Assembly (NCBI GenBank): GCA_002499445.1
Contig: DALS01000012.1
Span: 70,469 to 127,132 of the forward strand
Direction: 5' to 3'
Origin: Methanosarcina sp. UBA293
GTDB taxonomy: Archaea; Halobacteriota; Methanosarcinia; Methanosarcinales; Methanosarcinaceae
Length of the DNA: 56,664 nucleotides
In this document: positions 7,354-15,046 of the stretch, piece by piece
Layout of the letters: each line of letters begins with the position of its first letter
Numbering within the stretch: position 1 is the stretch's first letter
Program-made: the position numbers and the translations under genes
The notes under the pieces: generated by a model
Databases searched by the model: none
The model's input: the letters and a program-made list of their open reading frames with translations, nothing else
Told to the model about the DNA's origin: nothing

Positions 7354-9861
7354 TCAATTTGCTCCCTGAATTTTCACCTCTACCTGGTTACCGTTAAGGA
7401 TATCATTTTCCGTCACCTGGATTCCTGAGGTTATGGCATTTTTTCCTGCACTCAGGGAATAAGCTGATAGAGCATTGATTCCGCCTGCTGTATTTTCGGT
7501 CGAGTAAGGTACAGTTATTTCAAATGAACCATTTTTATCTGACATTACTTTATTTTCATATGTGAATTTTCGGCCTGTGTTTGAGCTGAGTTCCAGGGTA
7601 GCAGTAATACTTTGTCCTGGCTCTGCAGTGCCTGAAAGTCTGGCTCCAGGGACGAATTCGAATATTTTTACGTCATTTTTCTTGTTATTATTTTTCTCAG
7701 GGACTGTACTTTCATGGACAAGCCTCAGGTTTCCAAGATTTGTTCCGTCAAGTTCATGAAGTTTATATATTTCGGTATCCATGAACTCCTTTTTAGGAGT
7801 GGCAACGGTCTCAAGGCTGTTTGTTCCACTAACGGTTTCGACCGTGAAATATTTCTCTATATCCTCGCCTGCAAGCTCAGCAATAGCCCCAAACTTGCCG
7901 CTTGCCATCAGTTTGTCGGTTATTACATACTTTACATTGAGTTTTTCCATAATTGTTTTTGCTTCATCCTCAGAGTCAGTTGTAAAGAAATGTGCAGAAT
8001 CCTGTACACCAGTCTGGAAATTATTTGAAACTACAGGCCTTTTAGCCAGATAAACGATCCAGTTTCCGTAGTCCCACCAGCTCAAAACCCCATATTCGGG
8101 AGCCTTGGAAGGTTCAAGGTAATAAGATGTTTCAGGGCTCGAAGCTTCAAGCCAGGTCAGAGAGTCACTCCATTCAGGATCAATCGTGCGCCCCTCTTTA
8201 GCAAAAGCAAATCCAGCCCAAATACAGGGTATAAATACAAGCCCTATAAGTACCACAGACGAAAAGATTTTGAAATAATCAGGTTGAGAGTCCTTTTTCG
8301 AGCTTGGTGGATTATTCACTTTTGCTTTTGATTTTCTTTTTAATTTTGTTTCTTTTCCCGCCTGAGGCACAGGCATTGCTTTTTTCCCAGTTATCGGTCC
8401 GACTATCGTTCCGACTTTAACCAGTTTCTTTACTTCAGTCTCAAAGTTAAGGGACTCAAGCAGGACCCAGAGGAAATAAGCGGTAAGGATTGAGACATTT
8501 ACTGCGAATAGATATGAGAAACGCCTCTGGGAAATCACTAAATATGCGATAAAGATTGACCATAAGAGGAAAAACATTCCTTCAGGCTTTGATTTTTCTC
8601 CCTTCCATTGGAGAGTAAGCAGGAAAAATCCTCCCAGAGCGGCAAGGAAGCAAAGCCCGAGACTTCCAAGCATCGGCGCAAAGGTAAGATTTCCTTGTGC
8701 GGTTAAGAATAGTGGCAGGGCTTCGACAATTGTGCCTATATATTCTCCTTTTCCTAGGAAGAACCTTATTCCTTCAATTACAAAAGCATAGGACTCAGCG
8801 GAAAAAGTCCTGAGGAGCAGGAGCCCTACCCCAGAAACAAGTATTAAGATTGCGGGATAGGATTTCCAGTCAAGATTTTTCTTTGAGATATAGAAGGAAA
8901 TGCCCCAGAGAATTAAGGTTCCGGCTAGCAGGCTGAGCACATAAAAAACCTGGAACCATGAAAGGTACATTGCGCTCATTTCCAGGCCAGGACGTATAGA
9001 CCCAGCTGACAGGGGAATGGTAAAGAGAAGGGTTGCAAGGAGGCTTGTAACAGCACAGATAAGTACGTAGTCGGAGTTTTTCCCGGCTTTAAGGTCAATT
9101 GTAGACTGTATGAATGCATAAAGAACAATAAAGCTTACAAGAGCCGGAGCTCCTATCCATGTGAAAATCAGGAGTGCAAAGAAAAACCCAGATGCTCCAG
9201 CAGAAGCTAGTGATTTTATAAGTTTCTTTTCGGAAGAAATGTTTTTAAGAGAGGTAAGGGAAAGATCTCCCTCTCTTGCCCATTTTAAGGCAAGTATGAA
9301 AAATGCATAGGCTGAGGTTGAGAGAAGGGTCTCTGCTACGTGATGATCAACTGCCCCGAACCTGGATATATAAACGTGTGCTGGCAGCACTGCAAAAATG
9401 AAAGCTCCAAAAAATGCAGTTTTTCTGTCAAATATCGAGGCAGCTACAACATATAAAGGAATTATTGTTAGAACTCCCAGAAGTACTGGCAGCAGGGCTC
9501 CTGCAAATTCGATGGTATGCAGGCTAGGCTGTCCTCCTCCAAGGACTATTGCTAGCAGCCCACCTAATAAATCAAAAAGAGGCGGCCATCCGACTTCAAA
9601 ACCTTGAGGATAATTAATGTAAGAATCAAAATTAAGGGGATGGGGGAAGTTGGAAGCTGTATAAATAATACGCCGCATATGGTAGAAGTCATCATATCCG
9701 CTAAAGGTTATGCCTCCATTTGCAGTAACCGAGGCATATGACAGCATGCGCATGAGAAAAGCAACTACTATAACTGTGGTCAGAGTAATAACACTAAGTT
9801 TTAGATTATTAGCGGATCGTTTTGCCACCGGACATCCCATGCTTTTATTCGTTGTAATCAA
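7354..9861 (-). CDS. aglB: Dolichyl-phosphooligosaccharide-protein glycosyltransferase AglB (STT3)
   Basis: AglB transfers the lipid-linked glycan to Asn in N-x-S/T sequons on the outer face of the membrane. The 835-aa protein has about a dozen hydrophobic segments over residues 20-480, then a Lys-rich linker (about 505-525), another membrane segment, and a soluble C-terminal domain. The early external loop has the acidic metal-binding region (GYDDFYHMRR, near residue 57). The WWDYGNW catalytic motif lies near residue 592 in the C-terminal domain. The frame opens with a TTG at 9861; an ATG at 9840 (codon 8) and a GTG at codon 12 are alternatives. Its glycosyltransferase neighbours support a surface-glycosylation island. 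Other STT3 paralogues may exist elsewhere in the genome. Confidence 0.94.
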   Translation of the reverse strand: MITTNKSMGCPVAKRSANNLKLSVITLTTVIVVAFLMRMLSYASVTANGGITFSGYDDFYHMRRIIYTASNFPHPLNFDSYINYPQGFEVGWPPLFDLLGGLLAIVLGGGQPSLHTIEFAGALLPVLLGVLTIIPLYVVAASIFDRKTAFFGAFIFAVLPAHVYISRFGAVDHHVAETLLSTSAYAFFILALKWAREGDLSLTSLKNISSEKKLIKSLASAGASGFFFALLIFTWIGAPALVSFIVLYAFIQSTIDLKAGKNSDYVLICAVTSLLATLLFTIPLSAGSIRPGLEMSAMYLSWFQVFYVLSLLAGTLILWGISFYISKKNLDWKSYPAILILVSGVGLLLLRTFSAESYAFVIEGIRFFLGKGEYIGTIVEALPLFLTAQGNLTFAPMLGSLGLCFLAALGGFFLLTLQWKGEKSKPEGMFFLLWSIFIAYLVISQRRFSYLFAVNVSILTAYFLWVLLESLNFETEVKKLVKVGTIVGPITGKKAMPVPQAGKETKLKRKSKAKVNNPPSSKKDSQPDYFKIFSSVVLIGLVFIPCIWAGFAFAKEGRTIDPEWSDSLTWLEASSPETSYYLEPSKAPEYGVLSWWDYGNWIVYLAKRPVVSNNFQTGVQDSAHFFTTDSEDEAKTIMEKLNVKYVITDKLMASGKFGAIAELAGEDIEKYFTVETVSGTNSLETVATPKKEFMDTEIYKLHELDGTNLGNLRLVHESTVPEKNNNKKNDVKIFEFVPGARLSGTAEPGQSITATLELSSNTGRKFTYENKVMSDKNGSFEITVPYSTENTAGGINALSAYSLSAGKNAITSGIQVTENDILNGNQVEVKIQGAN

Positions 9862-10609
9862 CTCTCTTTCTTATCTTTTAGTTATTCTTTTTATTTTATT
9901 CTTAGGTAAAGTAATTTTTGATAGTGCTAAAATTAATGAGCTGATACCAAAACTCAAATTTGTTGTCTGAATTATATATTTTGAATATTATTTGAATTTC
10001 TAACCTTAGAAAAGAGTTCTGAAATTTTACTTATGAGTTCTGAGGTTTTACTGTTCTAAGTTTTACTGTTCTAGATTTTACTGTTCTAGATTTTACTGTT
10101 CTAGATTTTACTGTTCTAGATTTTACTGTTCTGAGACTAAAATGGTTTTGGATTATTTTTGGAATGGGCTCAATATAATAACTTTAAAGCTTTATGATTT
10201 AGGGGACAAGATGAGTATCTTCGATCGGTATATCTCATTTTATCTCATTTGGCAAGTATTATATATCTCTTAATGTTGATACACATTTTTCAGTATCCTT
10301 ATTACCGTTGAGTTTAATTAATCTTTGAAATTACAGATATGACTTTGTTACTACTGATGAATGTCTGTTACTATTAATAAAGCATAAAGATACCAATAAG
10401 TGATCTTTGTAGCTTGTTGAAAAATCTGTTAATATTAAGAGCAGCTCGATAAGAGTAGCTCTGATAATACTTATAAAGAATTGATTCGGAATTTTGCATG
10501 CTAGAAGTACAAAGTTAACATTCTTTAACACTGCTGGGAAACACCTCCGGGCTTAGTTTTTCAGCAACCTCTTAAACCTGTTTAAACTATTGATATAAGT
10601 GAGAAACTG
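9862..10609. other. Divergent intergenic region, 748 bp, with tandem repeats
   Basis: No convincing gene is present. The region holds six 15-bp tandem repeats (10046-10135), a TATA-like ATTATATATC near 10258 that could serve the plus-strand glycan operon, and a pair of imperfect inverted repeats (10411-10425 and 10556-10570). The 66-codon minus-strand frame at 10331-10531 lies inside that inverted-repeat segment and has no recognisable coding character. Confidence 0.5.
10046..10135. repeat. Six 15-bp direct tandem repeats
   Basis: The unit TTTTACTGTTCTAGA is repeated head to tail at 10046, 10061, 10076, 10091, 10106 and 10121. The first copy ends TAAG and the last ends TGAG; the four inner copies are identical. 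It lies between the divergent aglB and the glycan operon. Slippage-type expansion is likely; a regulatory role is not shown. Confidence 0.93.
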
Positions 10610-11692
10610 ATGAAAATAGCCATATTTCATGATTATTTCGGGGCCATTGGTGGTGGAGAAAAGCTTGTGCTTATGCTCGCAAATTACTTCAATGCCGATG
10701 TTATCACTACTGATTTAAACATGGAATCTGTAAAAAAGATGGGTTACTCTAATATTCGTATAATCAGTCTAGGAAATACTCCAAAAGTACCCCCTCTAAA
10801 ACAGATTTTTGCATCTTTTAAATTTGCAGCCTGTAACTTTTCAAAAGAATATGATTTCTTCATTTTTTCCGGTAACTGGGCACATTTCGCGGCAAAGAAA
10901 CATAAACCTAACCTTTACTACTGCCATACCCCCACACGAGCTTTCTATGACCTTTATGATACCTTTATCAAGAGGCAACCTCTCTTGGTTTCAATCTTTT
11001 TTAGGATCTGGGTCAAGCTTCATAGACCAGTTTCCGAGTATTACCTTTCCCATGTCTGTAAAATTGCAACAAACTCAAAGAATACATTAGAAAGAATAAA
11101 AAAATATTTCAACAGGGATGCTCAGGTTATCTATCCTCCTATAGACACTTCAAAGTTTACATGCAGAGAATATGGAGATTTCTGGCTTTCGGTAAATCGG
11201 CTTTACCCTGAAAAACGAGTAGAAATTCAGATTAAGGCATTCAAGAAAATGCCTGAGGAAAAACTTGTCATTATAGGGGGGTATTCAAAAGGAGATCACG
11301 CAAAAAGTTACGCAAAAAATATAATTGACAACTTACCGGAAAACGTAAAGGTTCTTGGGGAAGTTTCTGAGGCGGAATTACTTGACCTTTATTCCCGCTG
11401 TAGGGGTTTTATCTGCACTGCCATGGATGAAGACTTCGGCATGACACCTGTGGAAGCTATGGCAAGTGGAAAACCTGTAGTAGCTGTAAACGAAGGTGGA
11501 TTTAAGGAAACCGTAATTAACGGTAAAACGGGCGTGCTTGTAGAAGCAGATATTCATAGTGTTATAGAAGCTGTAAAATTCATATCTCGTGAACCTGAAA
11601 TTTATGGGGCTTCATGTATTGAGCAGGCAAAACACTTTGATCTTTCGATCTTTAATGAAAAAATAAAAAATGTGATAACTAATGATTGTTAA
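10610..11692 (+). CDS. Glycosyltransferase family 4 (group 1)
   Basis: A 360-aa GT-B fold enzyme expected to transfer a sugar from a nucleotide sugar to a growing surface glycan on the cytoplasmic side of the membrane. The N-terminal domain starts MKIAIFHDYFGAIGGGEKL, with the Gly-rich loop that contacts the donor. It carries YYCHTPTRAFYDLYD and ATNSKNTLERIKKYF before the hinge YPPIDTSKF. The C-terminal domain has VNRLYPEKRVEIQIKAFK and the retaining-enzyme E-x7-E motif in DEDFGMTPVEAMASGKPVV. It resembles mannosyltransferases of O-antigen clusters (WbaZ type), but specificity cannot be read. It is the first gene of a tightly packed plus-strand operon; its end overlaps the ABC permease start by 11 bp. 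Confidence 0.92.
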   Translation: MKIAIFHDYFGAIGGGEKLVLMLANYFNADVITTDLNMESVKKMGYSNIRIISLGNTPKVPPLKQIFASFKFAACNFSKEYDFFIFSGNWAHFAAKKHKPNLYYCHTPTRAFYDLYDTFIKRQPLLVSIFFRIWVKLHRPVSEYYLSHVCKIATNSKNTLERIKKYFNRDAQVIYPPIDTSKFTCREYGDFWLSVNRLYPEKRVEIQIKAFKKMPEEKLVIIGGYSKGDHAKSYAKNIIDNLPENVKVLGEVSEAELLDLYSRCRGFICTAMDEDFGMTPVEAMASGKPVVAVNEGGFKETVINGKTGVLVEADIHSVIEAVKFISREPEIYGASCIEQAKHFDLSIFNEKIKNVITNDC

Positions 11693-12461
11693 TCACCTAA
11701 AAGAGCTCTATGACTACAGAAATCTTATCTGGCAACTGGCATGGAGTGAGTTTAAATTAAGATATAAAAACTCTATACTGGGTTACTTCTGGTCACTTCT
11801 GGAACCCATGCTTATGCTCTTAGTTCTATATGTGATTTTTACGAACTTGATGAGAGTCCAGGTGAAATACTACCAGTTGTTTTTACTTCTTGGAATCATT
11901 TTATGGAATTTTTTAAGCAGGGCTACCACCATTGGAATGTTTTCCGTAGTAGGAAAACCAGGTATGGTTAAGAAAATTTACTTTCCAAGGGATATCTTTG
12001 TTATTTCTTCGTGTATCACAGCTTTGCTTATGACCATTTTCGAATCCCTGATATTCATAATGTTTATGGTATATTTCAGGATACCGGTGTCCACAAACTT
12101 AGTATATGTGCCCCTGATCTTGCTCTGTCTGTTTATAATTTCACTCGGCCTCTCTCTGGCACTTTGTGCATTGAATGTATTTTACAGGGATGTGCAGTTT
12201 ATCTGGCAGGTTCTTTTGCAGATTGGATTCTACGCCACTCCTATACTCTATACTATCGATGTATTCCCCAAAAACTTACAGAGATTCATCTTATTGAATC
12301 CAATTGCACGGATACTTAATTCTGCAAGGGATACTATCATTTATTCGTCTCCAGCTAAAACAGAGGATCTTTTATTTATGGTTCTTTCATCAATAGTCTT
12401 TCTTCTGGTCGGATACATTATTTTTATCAGATTTGAACCCAGATTTGCGGAGGAAATCTGA
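11682..12461 (+). CDS. Polysaccharide ABC exporter permease (Wzm/TagG type)
   Basis: The 259-aa protein is an ABC-2-type permease with six membrane segments. It starts with the amphipathic stretch YRNLIWQLAWSEFKLRYKNS followed by LGYFWSLLEPMLML, which is characteristic of the Wzm/KpsM/TagG/RfbA group. Near the C-terminus it has FYATPILYTIDVFP and LNPIARILNSARDTII, also family hallmarks. With the ATP-binding protein encoded next (TGATG overlap, 12459-12463) it should export an undecaprenyl- or dolichyl-linked polysaccharide across the cytoplasmic membrane. The overlap with the preceding glycosyltransferase gene indicates translational coupling. The substrate cannot be told from sequence. Confidence 0.93.
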   Translation: MIVNHLKELYDYRNLIWQLAWSEFKLRYKNSILGYFWSLLEPMLMLLVLYVIFTNLMRVQVKYYQLFLLLGIILWNFLSRATTIGMFSVVGKPGMVKKIYFPRDIFVISSCITALLMTIFESLIFIMFMVYFRIPVSTNLVYVPLILLCLFIISLGLSLALCALNVFYRDVQFIWQVLLQIGFYATPILYTIDVFPKNLQRFILLNPIARILNSARDTIIYSSPAKTEDLLFMVLSSIVFLLVGYIIFIRFEPRFAEEI

Positions 12462-13681
12462 TGACGGCAATTGAGGTTGAACACCTGTACAAAACATTTC
12501 GCATACCTCATGAAAAAAGAACAACTATATTTGAGACTTTGACAGGAGCTTTCAAGCCTCCCACTTATGAAACATTCCATGCACTCAAAGACATTAATTT
12601 TACAGTTGAAGAAGGAGAAGCGCTTGGAATTATTGGAGAGAACGGAAGTGGGAAAAGCACTTTATTAAAAATTATTGCAAATATCCTGTATCCATCGTCA
12701 GGGAAGGTGACTGCTCTAAAGAGGATTACTCCCTTCCTTGAGCTTGGAGTTGGTTTTCAGTTTGATCTCACAGCTGTAGAGAACATAAAAATTTATGGGA
12801 CCATCATGGGTATGCAAAAAAGAGAGATTAATGATAAACTGGACGATATTATCGAATTCGCAGGACTTGAGAAATTTAGGGACACTAAGATCAAAAACTT
12901 TTCATCGGGTATGCAGGTAAGACTTGCTTTTTCAACGGCTATTCAGACCAATCCTGAAATCCTTTTAATGGACGAGGTTCTGGCAGTTGGAGATATGGAG
13001 TTTCAGCAAAAATGTCTGGATATACTTAGTCAATATAGAAAAGATGGAGTTACAATTGTTTTCGTTTCACATGACCTTGGATCAGTAAGGAGGTTCTGTG
13101 ATAAGACTTTGCTTCTGAATAAAGGAGAGCAGATAGTCTTAGGGGACACAGGAGATGTAATCGACCGTTATGTGTATGGCGGTGGAGATGAAGCACCTAC
13201 AGCCGGAAGCCAGAACGAGTTAGACGCGGTTGAGCCAGATGTAAAACCCGAAGATAAAAATCCCAGGTGGGGAGATAAGACTGTTGAAATCACAGGTGTG
13301 GAGTTCTATGATAAATTCGGCAATAAAGGCTCAAGATTCAACTCCTTTGATCCTATGATAATTAAAATCTTCTATAACGCGCATAAAAAAGTATCTGATC
13401 CGGTTTTTGGCATTGCGCTTTACTCTGAGACCGGAGAAAATCTTTTTGGAACAAACACGGAATTAAAAAAAGCTTCAATTGAATATCTTGAAGGCAAAGG
13501 GCATGTTGACCTGATGATAGAAAGAATTCCTATGATTACAGGAAGGTTTCTATTGACAGTGGCTGTGCATACTCACGATCAAAAACCATACGATTGGCAC
13601 GATAAACAATATTCTTTTGATGTAATGCCAACTGGTAGAGATGTTGGACTTTTTGAGGTACCTTGCAGCTGGAAAATCTGA
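12461..13681 (+). CDS. Polysaccharide ABC exporter ATP-binding protein (Wzt/TagH type)
   Basis: The 406-aa subunit has an ABC ATPase domain (residues about 1-240) with Walker A GENGSGKSTLLK, the signature FSSGMQVRLAF, Walker B EILLMDEVLAVGD and the switch histidine in VFVSHD. An acidic linker leads to a C-terminal beta-sandwich (about 265-400) of the Wzt_C type. In bacterial Wzt proteins that domain binds the non-reducing end of the O-polysaccharide, often a chain-terminating modification. The gene overlaps the permease stop as TGATG. A methyltransferase with a long coiled-coil region is encoded 20 bp downstream, which recalls the WbdD-Wzt chain-termination pairing; that functional link is inferred. 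Confidence 0.94.
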   Translation: MTAIEVEHLYKTFRIPHEKRTTIFETLTGAFKPPTYETFHALKDINFTVEEGEALGIIGENGSGKSTLLKIIANILYPSSGKVTALKRITPFLELGVGFQFDLTAVENIKIYGTIMGMQKREINDKLDDIIEFAGLEKFRDTKIKNFSSGMQVRLAFSTAIQTNPEILLMDEVLAVGDMEFQQKCLDILSQYRKDGVTIVFVSHDLGSVRRFCDKTLLLNKGEQIVLGDTGDVIDRYVYGGGDEAPTAGSQNELDAVEPDVKPEDKNPRWGDKTVEITGVEFYDKFGNKGSRFNSFDPMIIKIFYNAHKKVSDPVFGIALYSETGENLFGTNTELKKASIEYLEGKGHVDLMIERIPMITGRFLLTVAVHTHDQKPYDWHDKQYSFDVMPTGRDVGLFEVPCSWKI

Positions 13682-13700
13682 GTTCAGGATGTGAGATTTT

Positions 13701-15035
13701 ATGGATACGATTAACATTAATAATGAAGCTGATGAAAAAGAAATTGATGTTGAAGAAATAATGAGAAAAATAAGGGAAAATATCCATGAGCGGAAAGTAT
13801 CCGGGGTTTTTCCAGAGAAAACTATTGGAGACCTTCAACAAGGCCCTTTTACTGAGGCATCTCTAAGTGGAAGTGACACCCAGAGGGATCTTGAGTATAT
13901 AAATTCCAACTGGGATATTCAGAACAATAGTTATTTCATCAGTTCTCATCGTCCGGTTGTAGGGAAATTCCTTATTAAGGGTAGAGAGCTGGTACATGGA
14001 GAAGTCAGGCGGTATGTGGATGCCGTTGTCTGGAAACAAACTGAATTTAATGGGAGTACAGCTCGCCTTTTTAATGATGCTGCAGGCAAGTGTATCCATT
14101 TAAACAGTAAGATGGAGCAGCTCCAATCCGAAATGGATTCCAAAATAGAACAGATCAAACCTGAGTTCGAAAATAAGGTAGATCAGCTCAAGTCTGAAAT
14201 GGATAATAGTATAAAGGCAGAAGTTAATTCTATAATTTCTTCAATAAATCTGGACATTGAAAATAAAGCATGGTTAGCCAGGATACTCGGTAACAAAATA
14301 GAAGAAAGGAATAAAAACAAAAAAATTGAAACTTCTGACTCTAGTGCTTTAGACATTAATTATTTCAGATTTGAAGAACAATTTAGAGGTTCAAGAGAGG
14401 ATATAAAGCAACGACAGTCTAATTTTATACATTATTTCACCGGTTGTTTTAATGTTCTAGATATCGGATGTGGAAGAGGCGAATTTTTAGAGTTAGCAAA
14501 AGAGCTTGATATTGGTGCAAAGGGTATTGATATCGATGATACGATGGTGGATTACTGTCTTTCAAAAGGATTGAATGTGGAGAAAAACGAAGCAATTTCG
14601 TATCTTGAAAAACTTGAAGATAAAAGTCTTGATGGGATTTTTATTGATCAGGTAGTTGAACATCTGGAACCTAATTACCTGATTAATCTACTCCACCTAT
14701 GTTTTAAGAAACTCAAGTATGGATACTATATTTTTGTGGAAACTGTAAATCCACTGTCTCTGGTATCATTTGCTAATTTTTACATAGATATGACTCACAA
14801 AAAGCCGGTTCATCCTGAAACCCTCAAGTTCCTGCTAACTTCGGTCGGATTCAGAGATTTAAATATCAGGTACTTCTCTCCTGTATCAGAGGAAGCAAGA
14901 TTGCAAAAAGCTGCAATTAATAATAGCATGGAAGAATGGGCAAAGAACTATCTTGAGGTCTATAACCATAATATAGAGAAGTTGAATAATATCCTTTATG
15001 GGGCACAGGATTATGCTGTAATAGGTAAAAAATGA
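13701..15035 (+). CDS. SAM-dependent methyltransferase with N-terminal coiled coil
   Basis: A 444-aa protein. The first 40 residues are acidic and the region about 115-205 has heptad-like Lys/Glu/Leu repeats (KMEQLQSEMDSKIEQIKPEF and similar), predicting a coiled coil. The C-terminal class I methyltransferase domain starts near residue 250 with the SAM-binding motif VLDIGCGRGEFLELA, then GIDIDDTMVDYC and DGIFIDQVVEHLEP. The layout recalls WbdD-like O-antigen chain-length terminators, which combine methyltransferase and coiled-coil parts and act with Wzt; no kinase domain is seen here. It lies in the exporter operon, and the next reading frame overlaps it. Role in capping a surface polysaccharide is inferred. 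Confidence 0.85.
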   Translation: MDTININNEADEKEIDVEEIMRKIRENIHERKVSGVFPEKTIGDLQQGPFTEASLSGSDTQRDLEYINSNWDIQNNSYFISSHRPVVGKFLIKGRELVHGEVRRYVDAVVWKQTEFNGSTARLFNDAAGKCIHLNSKMEQLQSEMDSKIEQIKPEFENKVDQLKSEMDNSIKAEVNSIISSINLDIENKAWLARILGNKIEERNKNKKIETSDSSALDINYFRFEEQFRGSREDIKQRQSNFIHYFTGCFNVLDIGCGRGEFLELAKELDIGAKGIDIDDTMVDYCLSKGLNVEKNEAISYLEKLEDKSLDGIFIDQVVEHLEPNYLINLLHLCFKKLKYGYYIFVETVNPLSLVSFANFYIDMTHKKPVHPETLKFLLTSVGFRDLNIRYFSPVSEEARLQKAAINNSMEEWAKNYLEVYNHNIEKLNNILYGAQDYAVIGKK

Positions 15036-15046
15036 CGGTGAAAGTA

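Noticed and set aside
10331..10531. A 66-codon minus-strand frame upstream of the glycan operon
   Set aside because: No ribosome binding site or recognisable composition, and it lies within the inverted-repeat segment.
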